Of a DNA stretch of 64,000 bases, positions 47,243-59,399 are shown piece by piece. The position numbers and the translations under genes were made by a program. Positions within the stretch are counted from its first letter, which is position 1; the number at the start of each line of letters is the position of its first letter. The stretch covers positions 182,567,956 to 182,631,955 of the forward strand of contig CP136063.1 of NCBI GenBank assembly GCA_032622095.1, given 5' to 3'. Source of the stretch: Siphonodentalium dalli (Eukaryota; Mollusca; Scaphopoda; Gadilida; Siphonodentaliidae). The notes beneath the pieces were generated by a model. That model worked only from the letters and a program-made list of their open reading frames with translations. It was not told the DNA's origin and searched no databases.

Positions 47243-48061
47243 TTAGCATGAAAATACAGGTAGTATTTTATGAATCTTGCGTGAGCCTTTATCAATGCAT
47301 AAAGTTGACGGTCGGTGGGTGACAGAGAATGTCGCCCAAACGGAAGCTACAACCCACACATTATGTTCTGCGTCGTTCAAACTCGTAAAGTTTTCTCCCA
47401 GAATTGAGTTGAACTTTTCTATCTTTTCTAACTCGAATATCAAACTCTGTTTCTGAGAATCAAAATGTTTGGACAGATTTTTGCCGATTGTTTTCGAGCA
47501 GCAGCCTGAACTCGAGTAGATACTGTATGAGCAACTTGAGTACCTGTATATGGTTGATAAAGGTTCTGGAAAAGAAACAACATCGGTCTCTTTCACTCGC
47601 GTTGATAGTGATACACTGACTACACGGTTTTGAATCTCCATCTGAGAGTTTGTACCAACATTTCACTGCGGACACAACGCAGAAATTGTGCTATGTCCAG
47701 CTGACGGTCGAGGTCAAGCAGTCTTCTGAGCGTCAGGATATGAATGTTGTTTCTCATGTTTTCTGTTATGTACTTTCAATTCGTAGTCCCAAAATGGGAC
47801 ATGAACGATTCATTGCTAATTGCGCACGGACACAGTTTGAACAATTGTTTGGTTGTGAGTAATTCGTGAGCTCGTGACCTGGTACAGAAAAGCGTGCACA
47901 TGTAATGTCTTTTTTGCTGCAATTATCTTGGCCATGACCATACTTTTGACAGTTAAAACACCGCAAAGGGGGATGGTACAAATGTTGTCGGTGGTAATTT
48001 CGGGTATCCATCCTTCAACTCCGGTGGGTGTTGAGACCGATTGAAGGTGAGAACTGTCCAA
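47243..48061 (-). pseudogene. Retroelement ORF1 (zinc-knuckle) pseudogene, unit 2 copy
   Basis: Minus strand 48011-47766 keeps an intact CCHC knuckle (CFNCQKYGHGQDNC) and NNCSNC. The continuation in another frame (47641-47243) has FPEPLSTIY and DPQKQSLIFELEKIEK. It is homologous to 28.8-29.9 kb. Frame changes and an early end make it inactive. Confidence 0.65.
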
Positions 48062-49592
48062 TCGTTGTTTATTGACATCATTCGATGTATATTTGTGACC
48101 CCACGTGGAGTGAGCTCGGGCAATACCTCAGACCCAGACAGCCCTGCTGCTATTCATGGTCAAGGTATGATGAGTAACCCACACATATGTTTGGACCAGA
48201 AAAGTTGAGAAATATTTTAACATTTATTCGGGAGAGCCACTTACTGGACAAGTCCCGATTGGTTTGACAATTAGCTTCAATTGTACAGCTATACTATGTC
48301 CAGTCTGGAGTAAACTACATACCCCCATATAAAAAATAGTGGGTCTGACGACCTTTCGTTCAGTTTTCATTTCCCAAACCCGGGATTCCTTGTAATTACC
48401 GCCAATCAAAACTTAGCTCCAAGAAATGTGTGCCCCAATACAAAACTAGTAACATGTCACGTGCTCTCGGTGTGGAAATTCCGAAGGTGTGGCTAAATGT
48501 TGTTAAAATAGTATCCATGACGTCATGTTATACCGGAAGAGAAATTCACAAATCGACAAATAAAGTAGATTGTTGACGAGCGGTCGAAAGTTTAAAATCA
48601 AGAATCACCGGAATTTGGATTGCAGGCAACTGTAATTAGGGTACAACTGGCCAATCTTTGGAGCTAATAATACGGCGGTGTAAGGTCGGGAGGGTTTCGG
48701 TGGGATTGATGGTAGAATTGTGTTGCTCTTAGCTCGTTTTGGCTGCGGTCGTACTACTGTACTGGGAACTGATATATCGTTTTGTTATGTCATTTAACTT
48801 GTTTTTTAGTTCTGTAGTTGATTTAGCAGATAGTCCCGACATTCATGTATTTTTGATTCGTGGCCGTTGATTTGTGTTATTTTTTGACAACATGGGCGAC
48901 AAATCGCCTGGCCAATCTAAAAACTAATTCGTTCTGAGTCCAAGAGATCCACATAAATTGACATTTTTTTATAATTTCAAGAAGATCTGTCTTAGTTATT
49001 GTACATATTATTTTGGATCCCGGAAGCTAGCTGTTTCCCTTTATTGTCAGTAAAACAACCGCCGAACGAAAAGTCACAAACTCTGCAGCTATTAATTCCG
49101 TTTCTTAGAATCGGCTTCACAGGGTTGAAGCGGCCATGACGGCACTGGCACGTGACCATGTTTACGCCTGTCAATCACAACTAATTTCAGATTTATATTT
49201 AGTGCGGTGTGACGTAATTTGGGGGAAGCCCACAACCGTTCAGAAATGAAAAGTTGATGGGAATGCAATAGACTCAGTATCAGTATGAATCTGAGTGTAT
49301 GTTTACATAGACTGTACTATGTCGTGTCTAATCAGTAACAAACCAAAACTTCTTGACATTGGGATCAGCATTATAAACCAAGTACTGAGTATATATACCT
49401 CAGCAACGTTGTTATTCTTACGTCCAATGCGTTCGTTGGTTTTAGTTTGAGCTGTCATATGAAAAGCAAATAACGACAACTAGCCAGCGCCGCCTCGGTC
49501 TACCATTCAGATTATGGTCCGCCCAAAATCTGGCAAATGACTCAATCGGTGAATCGGTTTAGTGACTGTATACAACAGACTCATTGTACCTC
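48062..49592. other. Unit 2 sequence without a recognised gene
   Basis: Partly homologous to 29.65-30.19 kb, with an extra stretch at about 48.35-49.25 kb that is not in unit 1. I see no coding exon in it. Confidence 0.35.
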
Positions 49593-49618
49593 CTACAGTA
49601 AGATAGGCGTGAACAGTA
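49593..49618 (-). pseudogene. Kazal gene 2, homologue of exon 6, frameshifted
   Basis: It follows the same AATATAG acceptor as unit 1. Relative to unit 1 there is one extra T in the segment CTATCTTACTG, so translation ends at TAG after about eight codons. The homologous sequence continues to about 49.55 kb. Confidence 0.5.
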
Positions 49619-52600
49619 CTATATTAAAACATTCGAATGTCCTCTATCATCATCAAGACGAAATTCTAAGAAACATTAGACGACAGAATCATGATTTCAC
49701 AGAAATCAAAACTGCAATTGTGGAATAATAATAGACCACATAACATATATTTAATCTGAAACACTGTGCAGAGACGCGACTTGTTGATTTATTGAGCCGG
49801 ATCAACCTGTCCACCAGTCTTGAAGAGACATAAGTGGACCTTGGGGTAAGCAGCATCCGCATGTCGATTCCTAACGTGATACGGCCACCCCAAATACCAC
49901 CAGGACACCAACACCACACCTCATGGGATGCACAATGGCAAACAGGGAGATTCTTCTTAGGCCTATTATACCCCCGGGCCGCACTGGGTTTATCCCACTG
50001 GACAGACGGTCAAAGAGGGTTGCGAGGTGAGGGAAACACATACTCTGCATCATCATTTCAAGATGGAGGCACAGTTGACATTCATTGGAGTAACTATGAT
50101 GGTCAGATCCGCAGATGTGTTGGTAATGAAGACCGGCACAGGTTGTGTTCAAATGATTCGGGTTTTCAACTGCTACGTCCGAGAAATCATGGAGGTATTG
50201 GTCGCACTCTGGCTGCAAAAGACAAACATGAACATCGTTACAAAAATGGTGTGTTGTCGACGTTGCACATTTCCGCATCAGTTTGGCCCCATAATTTAAA
50301 CTAAAGAAGAACTCCAGTGTGTATTGATTCTGTTAAAATTTACCATTCCCTAGCGAAAAAATGTTTGAAGCTATTCGTTGGAAATGTTTGGGCTGTTTTT
50401 GGCACAGTGTTGGAATACGTTAGACATATGGGTAGTTTGAGACTAATGTACAGGTCACGTAAATACAAACACTTGAAAACATATCATATGGAACTATCCT
50501 GTGAGCAATAATTTTTGCATCGCAAATGATGTCATATTAATCATGGTACCGCACAGTGAGACCACCATAATGACAAGGCTTATTTCAAAACGACACTCCT
50601 GCTTTTTTTAATAGCAATTGATTTTACACCATAAAAGCCAATCGGTACGTTTTGTTCATGGTCCCATTATTAGGTGGATTTGATCGCCAGATATCAGCTT
50701 TCAAACGAGGAAGTTTCAACACATTTGAATATTTGACAGCCCATAAAGCGTTCCAATGGGGTAGATAATAAGGAACGTTCTCAACTATAATCTTTGGTGC
50801 TTGTTATTAAATTAAAACGGATGAATAGTGTATATTTCCACGAATAGTGTATAGTGTATATTTCCACGAATAGTGTATATTCGTACGAATAATGGTGGGT
50901 GAAAGTATTTTCATTTTTCATTTGTTTGGTAAGCTGAAAATTAACACCCTAAATCGGACAGGGCACCTTTAAACTTGTAGTGTTTTCGAGCAGAAAGCTT
51001 TTGTCAATTCTGATGAAAACAACACAACTCAACATATGAATTATCTCAATCCAGCATTACAAGCGGATCTGAAAGATGTCCACTGCAAGTCTTATCGATA
51101 GCATCTCATATTTTGAACTTTCTGCCGTAGGAACCAAAGTGCTATGAGGGTGGACAAATTGTCACCTCAGCGGCACATCAAGAGGTGACCAATTTGTCCA
51201 CCATTTTCAACCGCGCTGGTGTAGAATTAAATATCCCGTGCCAGTGCATTCTCTTATATATGGAGTCTCCCATAGGGAGCCTCGCATATATCAGAGAATG
51301 TAAGGCCCACAAGGTCAAGGTTAATATTGTTAGGCCAATGCATTATCTTATATATGCGAGGCTCCCAAAGAGAATGCATTGGCACAAGGTTTTCGCAAAA
51401 GTTCAGGAAGCTCCAATCATGAAAGGATTAATAAATAACTGCAACATGACGTCATAACTGATGAGTTTGAAATGGTGACATGTTTTAGCAGGAACTACAT
51501 TTCTAAAAGCTGTATGAGTTGAGTTGAATCCTGCTGATAATGACAGAAAAAATAATATTGTTCTCCTGTACAATCACTGGTCATAGTGTATTAGTTAACC
51601 CTTTACCCAACAAACCGGCCAAAACCGGCCAAATAAAGCTTCAACAGCCTAAAATATCTTCGGTCTGTCTCAATAGAACCATACAAATATGGATATCATT
51701 GGAACCGGCTCCTTGACCACATTGTGATAGTTACAGTTATGCCCTGTGCCAATGCATTCTCTTATATATGCGAGTCGACCATAGGTCGCCTCGCATATAT
51801 AAGAGAATGCATTGGCCTAAACAAAATATTTGTTTAACACTTTTTACCAATTTTTCTTACATTCTTTAACAATTTTATAATTTTTAATGTGTTAAGCCAA
51901 TGCATTCTCTTATATATGCGAGGCGACCTATGGTCGACTCGCATATATAAGAGAATGCATTGGCACAGGGCCGTTCTGTTGGGTAAAGGGTTAAAGTAGA
52001 TTCATTTTGGAAGGAAACTTTTTTTATTCTTGAAAACAAGGAAGAGTTATTTTCGAACTGTTTTAAATTCCGCAAACGGTATCATGTCCGACAAAATACG
52101 CGAATGCTTACACTAGTTAATTGCTCGAGCTTTTCAATATATCAACACCGCTGTAGCCTTGACTATATATGGACAATTTAGTTTTTGAAAAACAAAATGC
52201 TGAACAATTTTCCATAGCTACCAAGACTGAAACAAGACACGTATGCGCCACCTGAAACAGTCACCAGATATATTCCGAGGATTAGATCAACTTACGTCTC
52301 TAATTTCGAGTGGGACGAAATCCTCCTCGACGCATGCGCCTTCATGGACCAGCTTTATCGGATGACGGTGGTGTTGTAGATTGGTGCAATTTGCGGCACT
52401 TAGCATGCATAGGTTACCTGTATGGATATAACGTGTGATGGAATATTATATAATAGAAATAAAGATGCACGGGTTTTTGAGATAGTGCATTTTTTTGGTT
52501 TTGGATTTGGTGGGATTCGAACCCCTGCCACTGAAGGCGAGCGCACCTTGCTACTCAAAGTCGACGTCAATACCACACGGAGACTGAGGAGATCCCTAAA

Positions 52601-55600
52601 ATGAAGATCAAACGCACTTCGTCCATTGAACTTATTGTGTAACAATATAGAGACACTACTTCTAAACCATGGCCTGGCTGGACCAGGATTTAACGAGATA
52701 TGACGAGTGCGTCACTTAGACATGCGGTTTCGGGTTTAAACTAAGGTGTTAGCTGAAAACGGTATTTTAAACATGGTTGGTTACATTGGGGTGTATTGCT
52801 TCACCATCACTAGCCATATATTTCTTTCTTCCTAAGATAAGATTATGTCTTAAACTAGTGCAAGCATTGGGCATGATACACTCTCTCAGTCAATGTATGC
52901 AGTTTGTCACACTTCTCCCAGAACAACACACCTGGTTTTCAAGACAAAAACAATTTATCTGCCAGAGTTAGTAAGCCAGTGAGAATACTAATACCAGATT
53001 TAAGTTTTTGGGATCTTTGTAAGAATTCAAGTAAAACTCAATTTAATTAATAGTTTTTGTTTCTGCCCAATATCTAACTTTTTTATTATTTCCTTCCAAT
53101 TTCAACAATAACGGTTCAGAAATGATGTGGAGTTTACTATGATTATACAGTTAAGTGACAATTACATAATTCGAATTTCCAGTTGTGAGGAACAGCGATT
53201 TCTGTCAGGATGGAACAATTAGTCATTTTAACGCACGGATGGCCTTGGATTTAGGTTTTAATTTAGAAATAAAAGTTTCCAAATTATGAATTTCCTCAAT
53301 ATTTATACTAAAAGTATAGTATAAGGATAGTATGTATGCAATATTATCCACAAAACACACTTTTTGTGAGCTGAGTATTTGTTTATATACAGCCCGTAAA
53401 TAATGTGTGATAAGCAAAACACTCAAAACCGGTGGTGTTTTTTTTTTTTGGAGAGTGATTCACGGTGACCCATTCAGCACCGAACACTTGAGTGGCGAGG
53501 ATTTGCGCGCGCTATATCGATATATGTTGTAAACTATACGATGGCAATATTAACGAAAGTTCACTTTCTGGAGTCTCCCCGATGTTGTATCGCGCATCGC
53601 ACACCTTTACGTAATTGGCAAAAACATGCTATTTATGATTGGTATAAGAACAAAATCTGTCTATAGTTTAATATTCTTTCTGTGTGTGTCGGTTTTAATA
53701 TGGCTGTGACTATTTTAACAGAAATACTCATCGCGAAGGCCATCCGCGGCTTTTATTATAGTGCTATCTTAAGTTCGTAATAGCATGGTCAATTAAAATG
53801 GCACACGATACAGATATACTTACGGTACGACGTGGTGTTATTCCCACAAACATAACTAAGATGACCAGACGAGGAGCTCGAGCAGTGATGGTGCTTCAAA
53901 TATGAGCACGTCGTGAAGTCGACCGGTGCTATCGTACATGGCCCGTGCGCGTGAAGTGACAGATGGAAACCATCAATACTATATCCGCAGGCATCTCTCT
54001 GTAGTTGGCAGTGGTTTTCTGTTATTTGGAAAAACATGAAGATAATCTTCAACATTATAGATTCATCGAACAGCTAGAGCACTTATCTAGTGCAAGTATT
54101 GGTTTATTTTTGTTTATTTTGTTGGAAAGGATACTTTAAAACCAAGTCTGAACACTGAAAATGACATTCCCTGGATTTAAAAATAAATTCCATGTTATAT
54201 GCCAATGTGAATAAATCTTACCTAATAAATCAGTAAGTGTACTAGATAACAATATAAGTTTGTGATTTTCATAAGGATGCAGCTGTAATTTTTTTTTAAT
54301 ATATATTTATTTTCAATAACACGTCACCAAATTATGAGATATGAATGTTCCCTATTGAAATCCAAAAGTTATTTAGCTACCATTCAGTACGGGTGCACAG
54401 TTTACTATACAAGCAGACAAGTTGACCCAAGCCTTTCAAATTTCCAATTATTGGGAACTGAAATTCCCGTGAGGTTGGAATAACTGGCCATCCCCGGTTA
54501 AGTGGTCCTGCTAATGTGCTATGGTGCTGAGGGTCCTGCTAAATGGTTATGGTGCTTTTGTGGAAAATTAACTGATGCCGTTAAGAAAAAGTACCATTTT
54601 TTTTCTTCTAAAGTAGTCATTTTCACGGTGTTTGATTAATCCGAGCGATTTCAGAAGAAAAAAAACATTGTCTATATGAAGCATTCAAGAACATAAATCT
54701 GTTTTGAAACAAAATAAATAATGGCTGCGCTGGTGTTTGCAGAACGATATGAACAGTCACCTTGATCATAGTCGATTTGCAACAACTAATACAACCAGTA
54801 TTAAACTATTACGCAATATATATGTTTTTGAATGTTTCCTGGCTATGTTCAGATTATCCGAATACAGCGAAAATGAAAACTAACGGTACTTTTTCTTAAC
54901 AGCACCAGTTTGCCATAACAGCATCGTAGCAATTCAGCAGGACCCATCAGCGTCATAGCACATTAACAGGACCACTTGACCAGGGGGTGGTTGGCATATG
55001 AACGAGTTAGAACACTCAAGTGTATGTCTAGCTATTTGCTACAAATGTTAAGCTATAACAAGCCTGTGATTCTACTAACTCATATAACAAAATGTCACAT
55101 ATGGTGGTGCTGTGATAACTATAACGTATAAGAGATCGACTTATGGTGGACACATGTCCATGTAGCAATTTCAACTATTTAACCATTCCTGGCAATGGAG
55201 GTTTCCACACATATGCGAATGCATAAATAGTTTAATTTGTTTTACAGAGTCTGCACACATGTGCATGCGTCATAAACACGAGAACATACATTGCACAAAT
55301 CGAATTTCAGTGCATTATGTTTTGAAAACAAACAAAATGTTTGAAAATAGGCAATTAACACGGAAAGTATGCGCGGATGTCAATATTAGGGTGAACAAAT
55401 CATGTTTAATGCAGCAAGCGACCGACGCAATCGCTGATTGGTAGAAAATATCTGCTATATAATAATTATTTGATTGACAGCTGTTGAAAGGTCCATTGAC
55501 TGGGCATGTGAATATATGCTTCGTTGCACCTGCCTTTACATGCATACTTAATTATATGGCATTGATATCGTGGTGACTGGTGTCATATCAATATACATAC

Positions 55601-57594
55601 GGTATGTTTTCCCGTTGGTACCGCACACTTTTGCGTCGTCTTCATCACAGTACATGGCATAGCATCTAGCATATTTGTCCGGAGTTATCGCCGATTGGCC
55701 GTAGGTTATCCCTGCAGCTGCAAAGATACTCCCCATTGTTAGCTCAGAAGTATATTGTTAGCAGTGTTGGATGTCAGTATTAATTTTGTAACAAGGCCAT
55801 TGAATTGAAACACCACCTGCTGTGGCCTAATGCGTATTTCTCCCTATGTATCAACATAATTATACTAAAACGATTTTGGAGAAATGGAACATACGGTATT
55901 ACACATAGGTAAATTACCGTAATTATCAACTACAACTTTGGTTAACATATTTCAACAGTTGGAAAGTTCGCAAAGCTTGGTGGATGTCTAACTCAAACTT
56001 TTGTTAAAATATTTCAACAGTTGGAAAGTTCAAGGGGTGCAGTTGGAAAAGTAAAGATGGACATCCCATGGGCACTCTCTATATAGCAACGTCCCTGAGT
56101 CAAAATATGTTGTTACTTTTTCATTTGAGGGGGGATGTCCACATCTAAATTTCACGTGCATCCGATGTGATACGTGGATTATTTTTACCTTAGACTGGAA
56201 AAAAAGGACTCACCCTCTGCCACTATTCACCCGTCATCACTGGTCTGAATCCCTAGTTCAAATTAGTTGGACATGCCGAAGTTTAAATTACTAACACACC
56301 ATTAATATGGGAAAGTTACAATACGTGCTATCATTTTATGGTTAGTGACAAAGAAAATATCGCCCGTACTGTGAAACGATTAGCTAACAAAATCGCAATA
56401 AATTTCACAAAGATCGTTATTTATTTATTGTACATTTCCTACAGGCGACAGGACGCCTCTGAAGATAATGAATATTAAAATGTAGACATAATATGTTGTT
56501 ATACATGTACCAATCATAAATATCGCGCTAAGGGTACGGTCATACACTCGCAAATTTGCCAGGCAATCTTGTGCAGGCATGTTGGTAAAGAAAGCTACAA
56601 TGTGTCAGAAACCCAATGCATAAATGCTTAAACAATGCATCTGTACCCAGCTAATTATATTGCGAAGTAAAAACTATGTAGTCCCAATAGTAGCAATGCT
56701 ATTGAAATTCTCCTATAAATTGCATGAATTTATCTCGTTAAGAATAAAGAATACAGGTGTTTTAAGTCAATGTGTTAACATGCACCATTACATGTAGAAC
56801 TACCGAAATTTTAATTCACGTGTCGTTGGCTTTGTTACATATGGATTATATATTTGCATGTTGTCGTTCATATTTTGGCACCATAAGGTTTTCTATGATA
56901 AAATGCATGCAAAAAAGGCCGTGCAAACTTGTCAGTGTATGGACCATAATAGCATGTTATTGTCAAGATCGTACGCAGGGATAGTAAACATGATCCAAAT
57001 TATGTTACAGTACAGTACGTAAAGAGTGTGCGATAAGCAAAATACTCGCCACCGGGGAGATCCCACTGTTTAACTTTGGTTAAAACTGCCACCATGTTGT
57101 TTACAACATACCGGTACAGCGCTAGCTAATCCTCGCCACTCAAGATTTCGGTTTTAAATGGGTCACAATGAATCACTCTCACAAAAACAAATCACCCTGA
57201 AAGTTTTACTTGACCTGCTTATATAAACAAACGCTCGGATCACACAGGCTGTGTTTCGCATGCATACTATCATTATACTATTAGTATTTATATTCTTGAG
57301 GATATTTTTATAATTTGGTAACTTTAATTTATAAAAGATAACCTAAAACCAAGACCAGTCGTGCCTTATGAGCATGTAAAATTGTAAGCCTTTCAACAAA
57401 GATTTTCTCGATTCCGCTAAAATCGTGAATTGCACATATCTGCAATATATATATAATCTAAATAATTATTAAGAGAAGACCAAAAACAACGGATTTTAAT
57501 ATATTTTAGAGGTAAACATATAGCATGGTAATTTGTGTTCATTTTGGGTACCTGGCAGAATAATTACAAACAATCCAATGACCGGATAGATCAT
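49593..57594 (-). CDS. Secreted three-Kazal-domain protein, unit 2 gene (last exon damaged)
   Basis: Exons 57594-57552, 55717-55601, 54018-53824, 52417-52296 and 50212-50044 match unit 1 in length and phase, and every cysteine of these exons is kept. The order is signal peptide MIYPVIGLFVIILP, then Kazal 1, 2 and 3. Reactive-loop spacing repeats the unusual 11 residues in Kazal 2 and 8 in Kazal 3. The homologous last exon (from 49618) carries a 1-nt insertion that brings a stop at 49593 before Cys6; the Cys codon itself is also changed (TGC to TAC). Kazal 3 would lack its sixth cysteine unless another terminal exon is used. Expression and activity are unknown. Confidence 0.65.
50044..50212 (-). 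CDS. Kazal gene 2, exon 5
   Basis: Acceptor CTTTTGCAG| (stronger than in unit 1) and donor GCAGA|GTATGT, 169 nt. It encodes PECDQY, NTTC, CGSDHHSYSNECQLC and LHLEMMMQ. Confidence 0.8.
51234..51395. mobile_element. Old diverged double-hairpin core, unit 2 copy
   Basis: Homologue of 33045-33206, with eroded palindromes (TCTTATATATGGAGTC...CATATATCAGAGAATG) and the same TTTTCGCAAAAGTTCAGGAA flank. Confidence 0.7.
51595..51994 (-). mobile_element. Double-hairpin TTAA element (family A), reverse copy
   Basis: TTAA borders, CCCTTTACCCAACA ends and both palindromes. At the matching place in unit 1 (about 33.91 kb) the sequence is uninterrupted (TATTTGTACAAGTAGATT), though its TTAA has changed. Confidence 0.9.
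52296..52417 (-). CDS. Kazal gene 2, exon 4
   Basis: Acceptor CCATACAG| in phase 1 and donor GAGAC|GTAAGT in phase 0, 122 nt. It encodes NLCMLSAANCTNL and HEGACVEEDF. It differs from the unit 1 exon at about six residues, none of them cysteine. Confidence 0.75.
52500..52595 (-). repeat. tRNA-like SINE head, unit 2 copy
   Basis: Homologue of 34426-34513. The B box reads GGTTCGAATCC-like on the minus strand, but the A-box region has diverged. Confidence 0.4.
53635..53757 (+). mobile_element. Truncated family C end
   Basis: ATTTATGATTGGTATAAGAACAAAATCTGTCTATAG and the following 90 bp resemble the right half of 26558-27083. The ACGGGCGG end is degraded (GGCCATCCGCGGCTTTTATT). Confidence 0.5.
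53824..54018 (-). CDS. Kazal gene 2, exon 3
   Basis: Acceptor AAATAACAG| and donor GTACC|GTAAGT, phase 1 at both ends, 195 nt. It encodes NHCQLQRDACGYS, HGPC, TTCSYLKHHHC and YVCGNNTTSY. By eye about 18 amino-acid replacements against eight or so silent changes separate it from unit 1, with all six cysteines kept. Confidence 0.85.
54490..54990. mobile_element. Element with about 100-bp inverted ends
   Basis: GTTAAGTGGTCCTGCTAATGTGCTATG at the left is matched by CATAGCACATTAACAGGACCACTTGAC at the right. The match extends inward to TTAAGAAAAAGTACC/GGTACTTTTTCTTAA. No transposase. Absent from unit 1 at about 37.69 kb. Confidence 0.7.
55601..55717 (-). CDS. Kazal gene 2, exon 2
   Basis: Acceptor CTTTGCAG| and donor CATACC|GTATGT, phase 1 at both ends, 117 nt. 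It encodes AGITYGQSAITPDKYARC, YAMYC and VCGTNGKTY. Confidence 0.85.
57552..57594 (-). CDS. Kazal gene 2, exon 1 (signal peptide)
   Basis: ATG at 57594, 14 codons (MIYPVIGLFVIILP), donor TGCCAG|GTACCC in phase 1. Conserved with 42182-42224. Confidence 0.75.
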
Positions 57595-59399
57595 TGTCTT
57601 GTATCTATAAGAGATCGATTACTGTGTGTCATGGCTTTCAGTTAAATTTGTATTTGCATGATCTAACATCATACCCCATATGTTACAACGAAGAATAAAG
57701 CAGCCACAAAGACTTCAGCCCAATGAAAACAAATATTGATATGAAGTCTGGTCCACTCCAGCAGGTAGTCCAACACGGGCCACAGAATTTAGAAATAATA
57801 GTCAGCTTGGAAATGGACATGGACTTATAAGCTATAACGCATCTCCGCCCAAGTTTTCTTGCTCAACATGTATGGCACAAACATCCTCAAAGTCAGAAAA
57901 TCAGTCATTGGTGGATGTCTTTCTAGAGGAAAATAATCTTGCTCTTTCCATCAATGTATCACATTATTATAATCAATAAATTTGAAAAATGATCAAGGAA
58001 ATATGGGTTGATACAAAAATCGGACTTGGCACTGAAAGGGTTAAACATGTAGTCCGGGAGCTAATAGGGGTACCCTTGCACCCCCCCCCCCCTGGGACTT
58101 AACTTCACCCACTCATTTTGTTCCTTATTATGTCCTTCAACTTTTAAGCAATGTTAACAAGAAAGAAAAGTGGCCGTGTAGACTCCAGACAAAATGGCGT
58201 CCATCATGGCCGCCGTTTTTCAGCCCAGACCCTAAGTCAGTTTATGCAAATTCTAGCGGGAAAATCTTGTAAAATGTATACAAATGTATATATTTTCGTG
58301 AAGCTGAGACATAATGACACATTTTTGAGCCAAAATTTAAACTCACCATCCAAGATGGTCGCCACAATGGCCACCGGAAGTTGAAAATATAACATTTTTT
58401 CACAAATGTCTTCTAGATCAATTTATGCTGCTTGGAACTGGTTGAGTAATGCAACTTTATTTTGTGTTTTCTATATTAACTGATCATTGGAGCAACGAAA
58501 TATGCAATTATTGGGGTCCTAACCACTTCCGATCCCTCAAAAATTCGATTTTACAGAATGCGGTATAAAAGTTCACAAAAAATCACAATTGGGATTCTAG
58601 TTATATTTCAACAAGAAATGAACAGAACTTTGTAATGTAAGTGAGGCATATCATTAACTATTAATATTCCAAATCACTGGAACCAAAATTCTTACTTTGG
58701 CTCAAAATGGCTGCCAATATGGCCGCCAAAATATGGAAAATGGTAAATATTACACCAGCGTGTCCTGCAATCGCTTACAAGTTGTGGTTGATGTATCAAA
58801 TTGGCTATTCTGCATTCTATACATTGAATACTAACATGTCTGATGCACCATGGTTAATTGTTCTATTGTCACCCCTGACATCGTCAAAAATATTGGACTT
58901 TTCTCTCAAAAACTTGACATAAATATGGGCAAAAATTCACTTTTCAGGTTTGGACCATTTTTTCAGGTAAAATATAACTATCTTTGGATTGAAAGGTCTT
59001 TATTGTTTTGGTCTATTTTAAATGTATCACACTACAGTGTTTATATACTGAATTGCTCAAGATGGCTTCCAAATGGCAACTAAATTTGTAGAATGTTAAT
59101 TTTTTACATATATCCCGAACATTCTCTGAATTATCCGAAAAGGTAGCATATTGTGACTCACTTGGTTATTATACATGTTATTTAATTAACAGACAACTAC
59201 ATGTTCTATTCTGGTTGTCTCAGTTCCTTTTGGAGCATGACAAATTCATTTTAAAGTATGCAATTTTGCTGAGAACCTATTTTGTAATTTTGGCCACATT
59301 TATTGAAAGGAAATGGGCAGAACTTTGATACAGAACTGAGATGGATCATAATCTTTGGCTATTCTGGTCCATTATGATAAAAAAAAATGTCAACATGAT

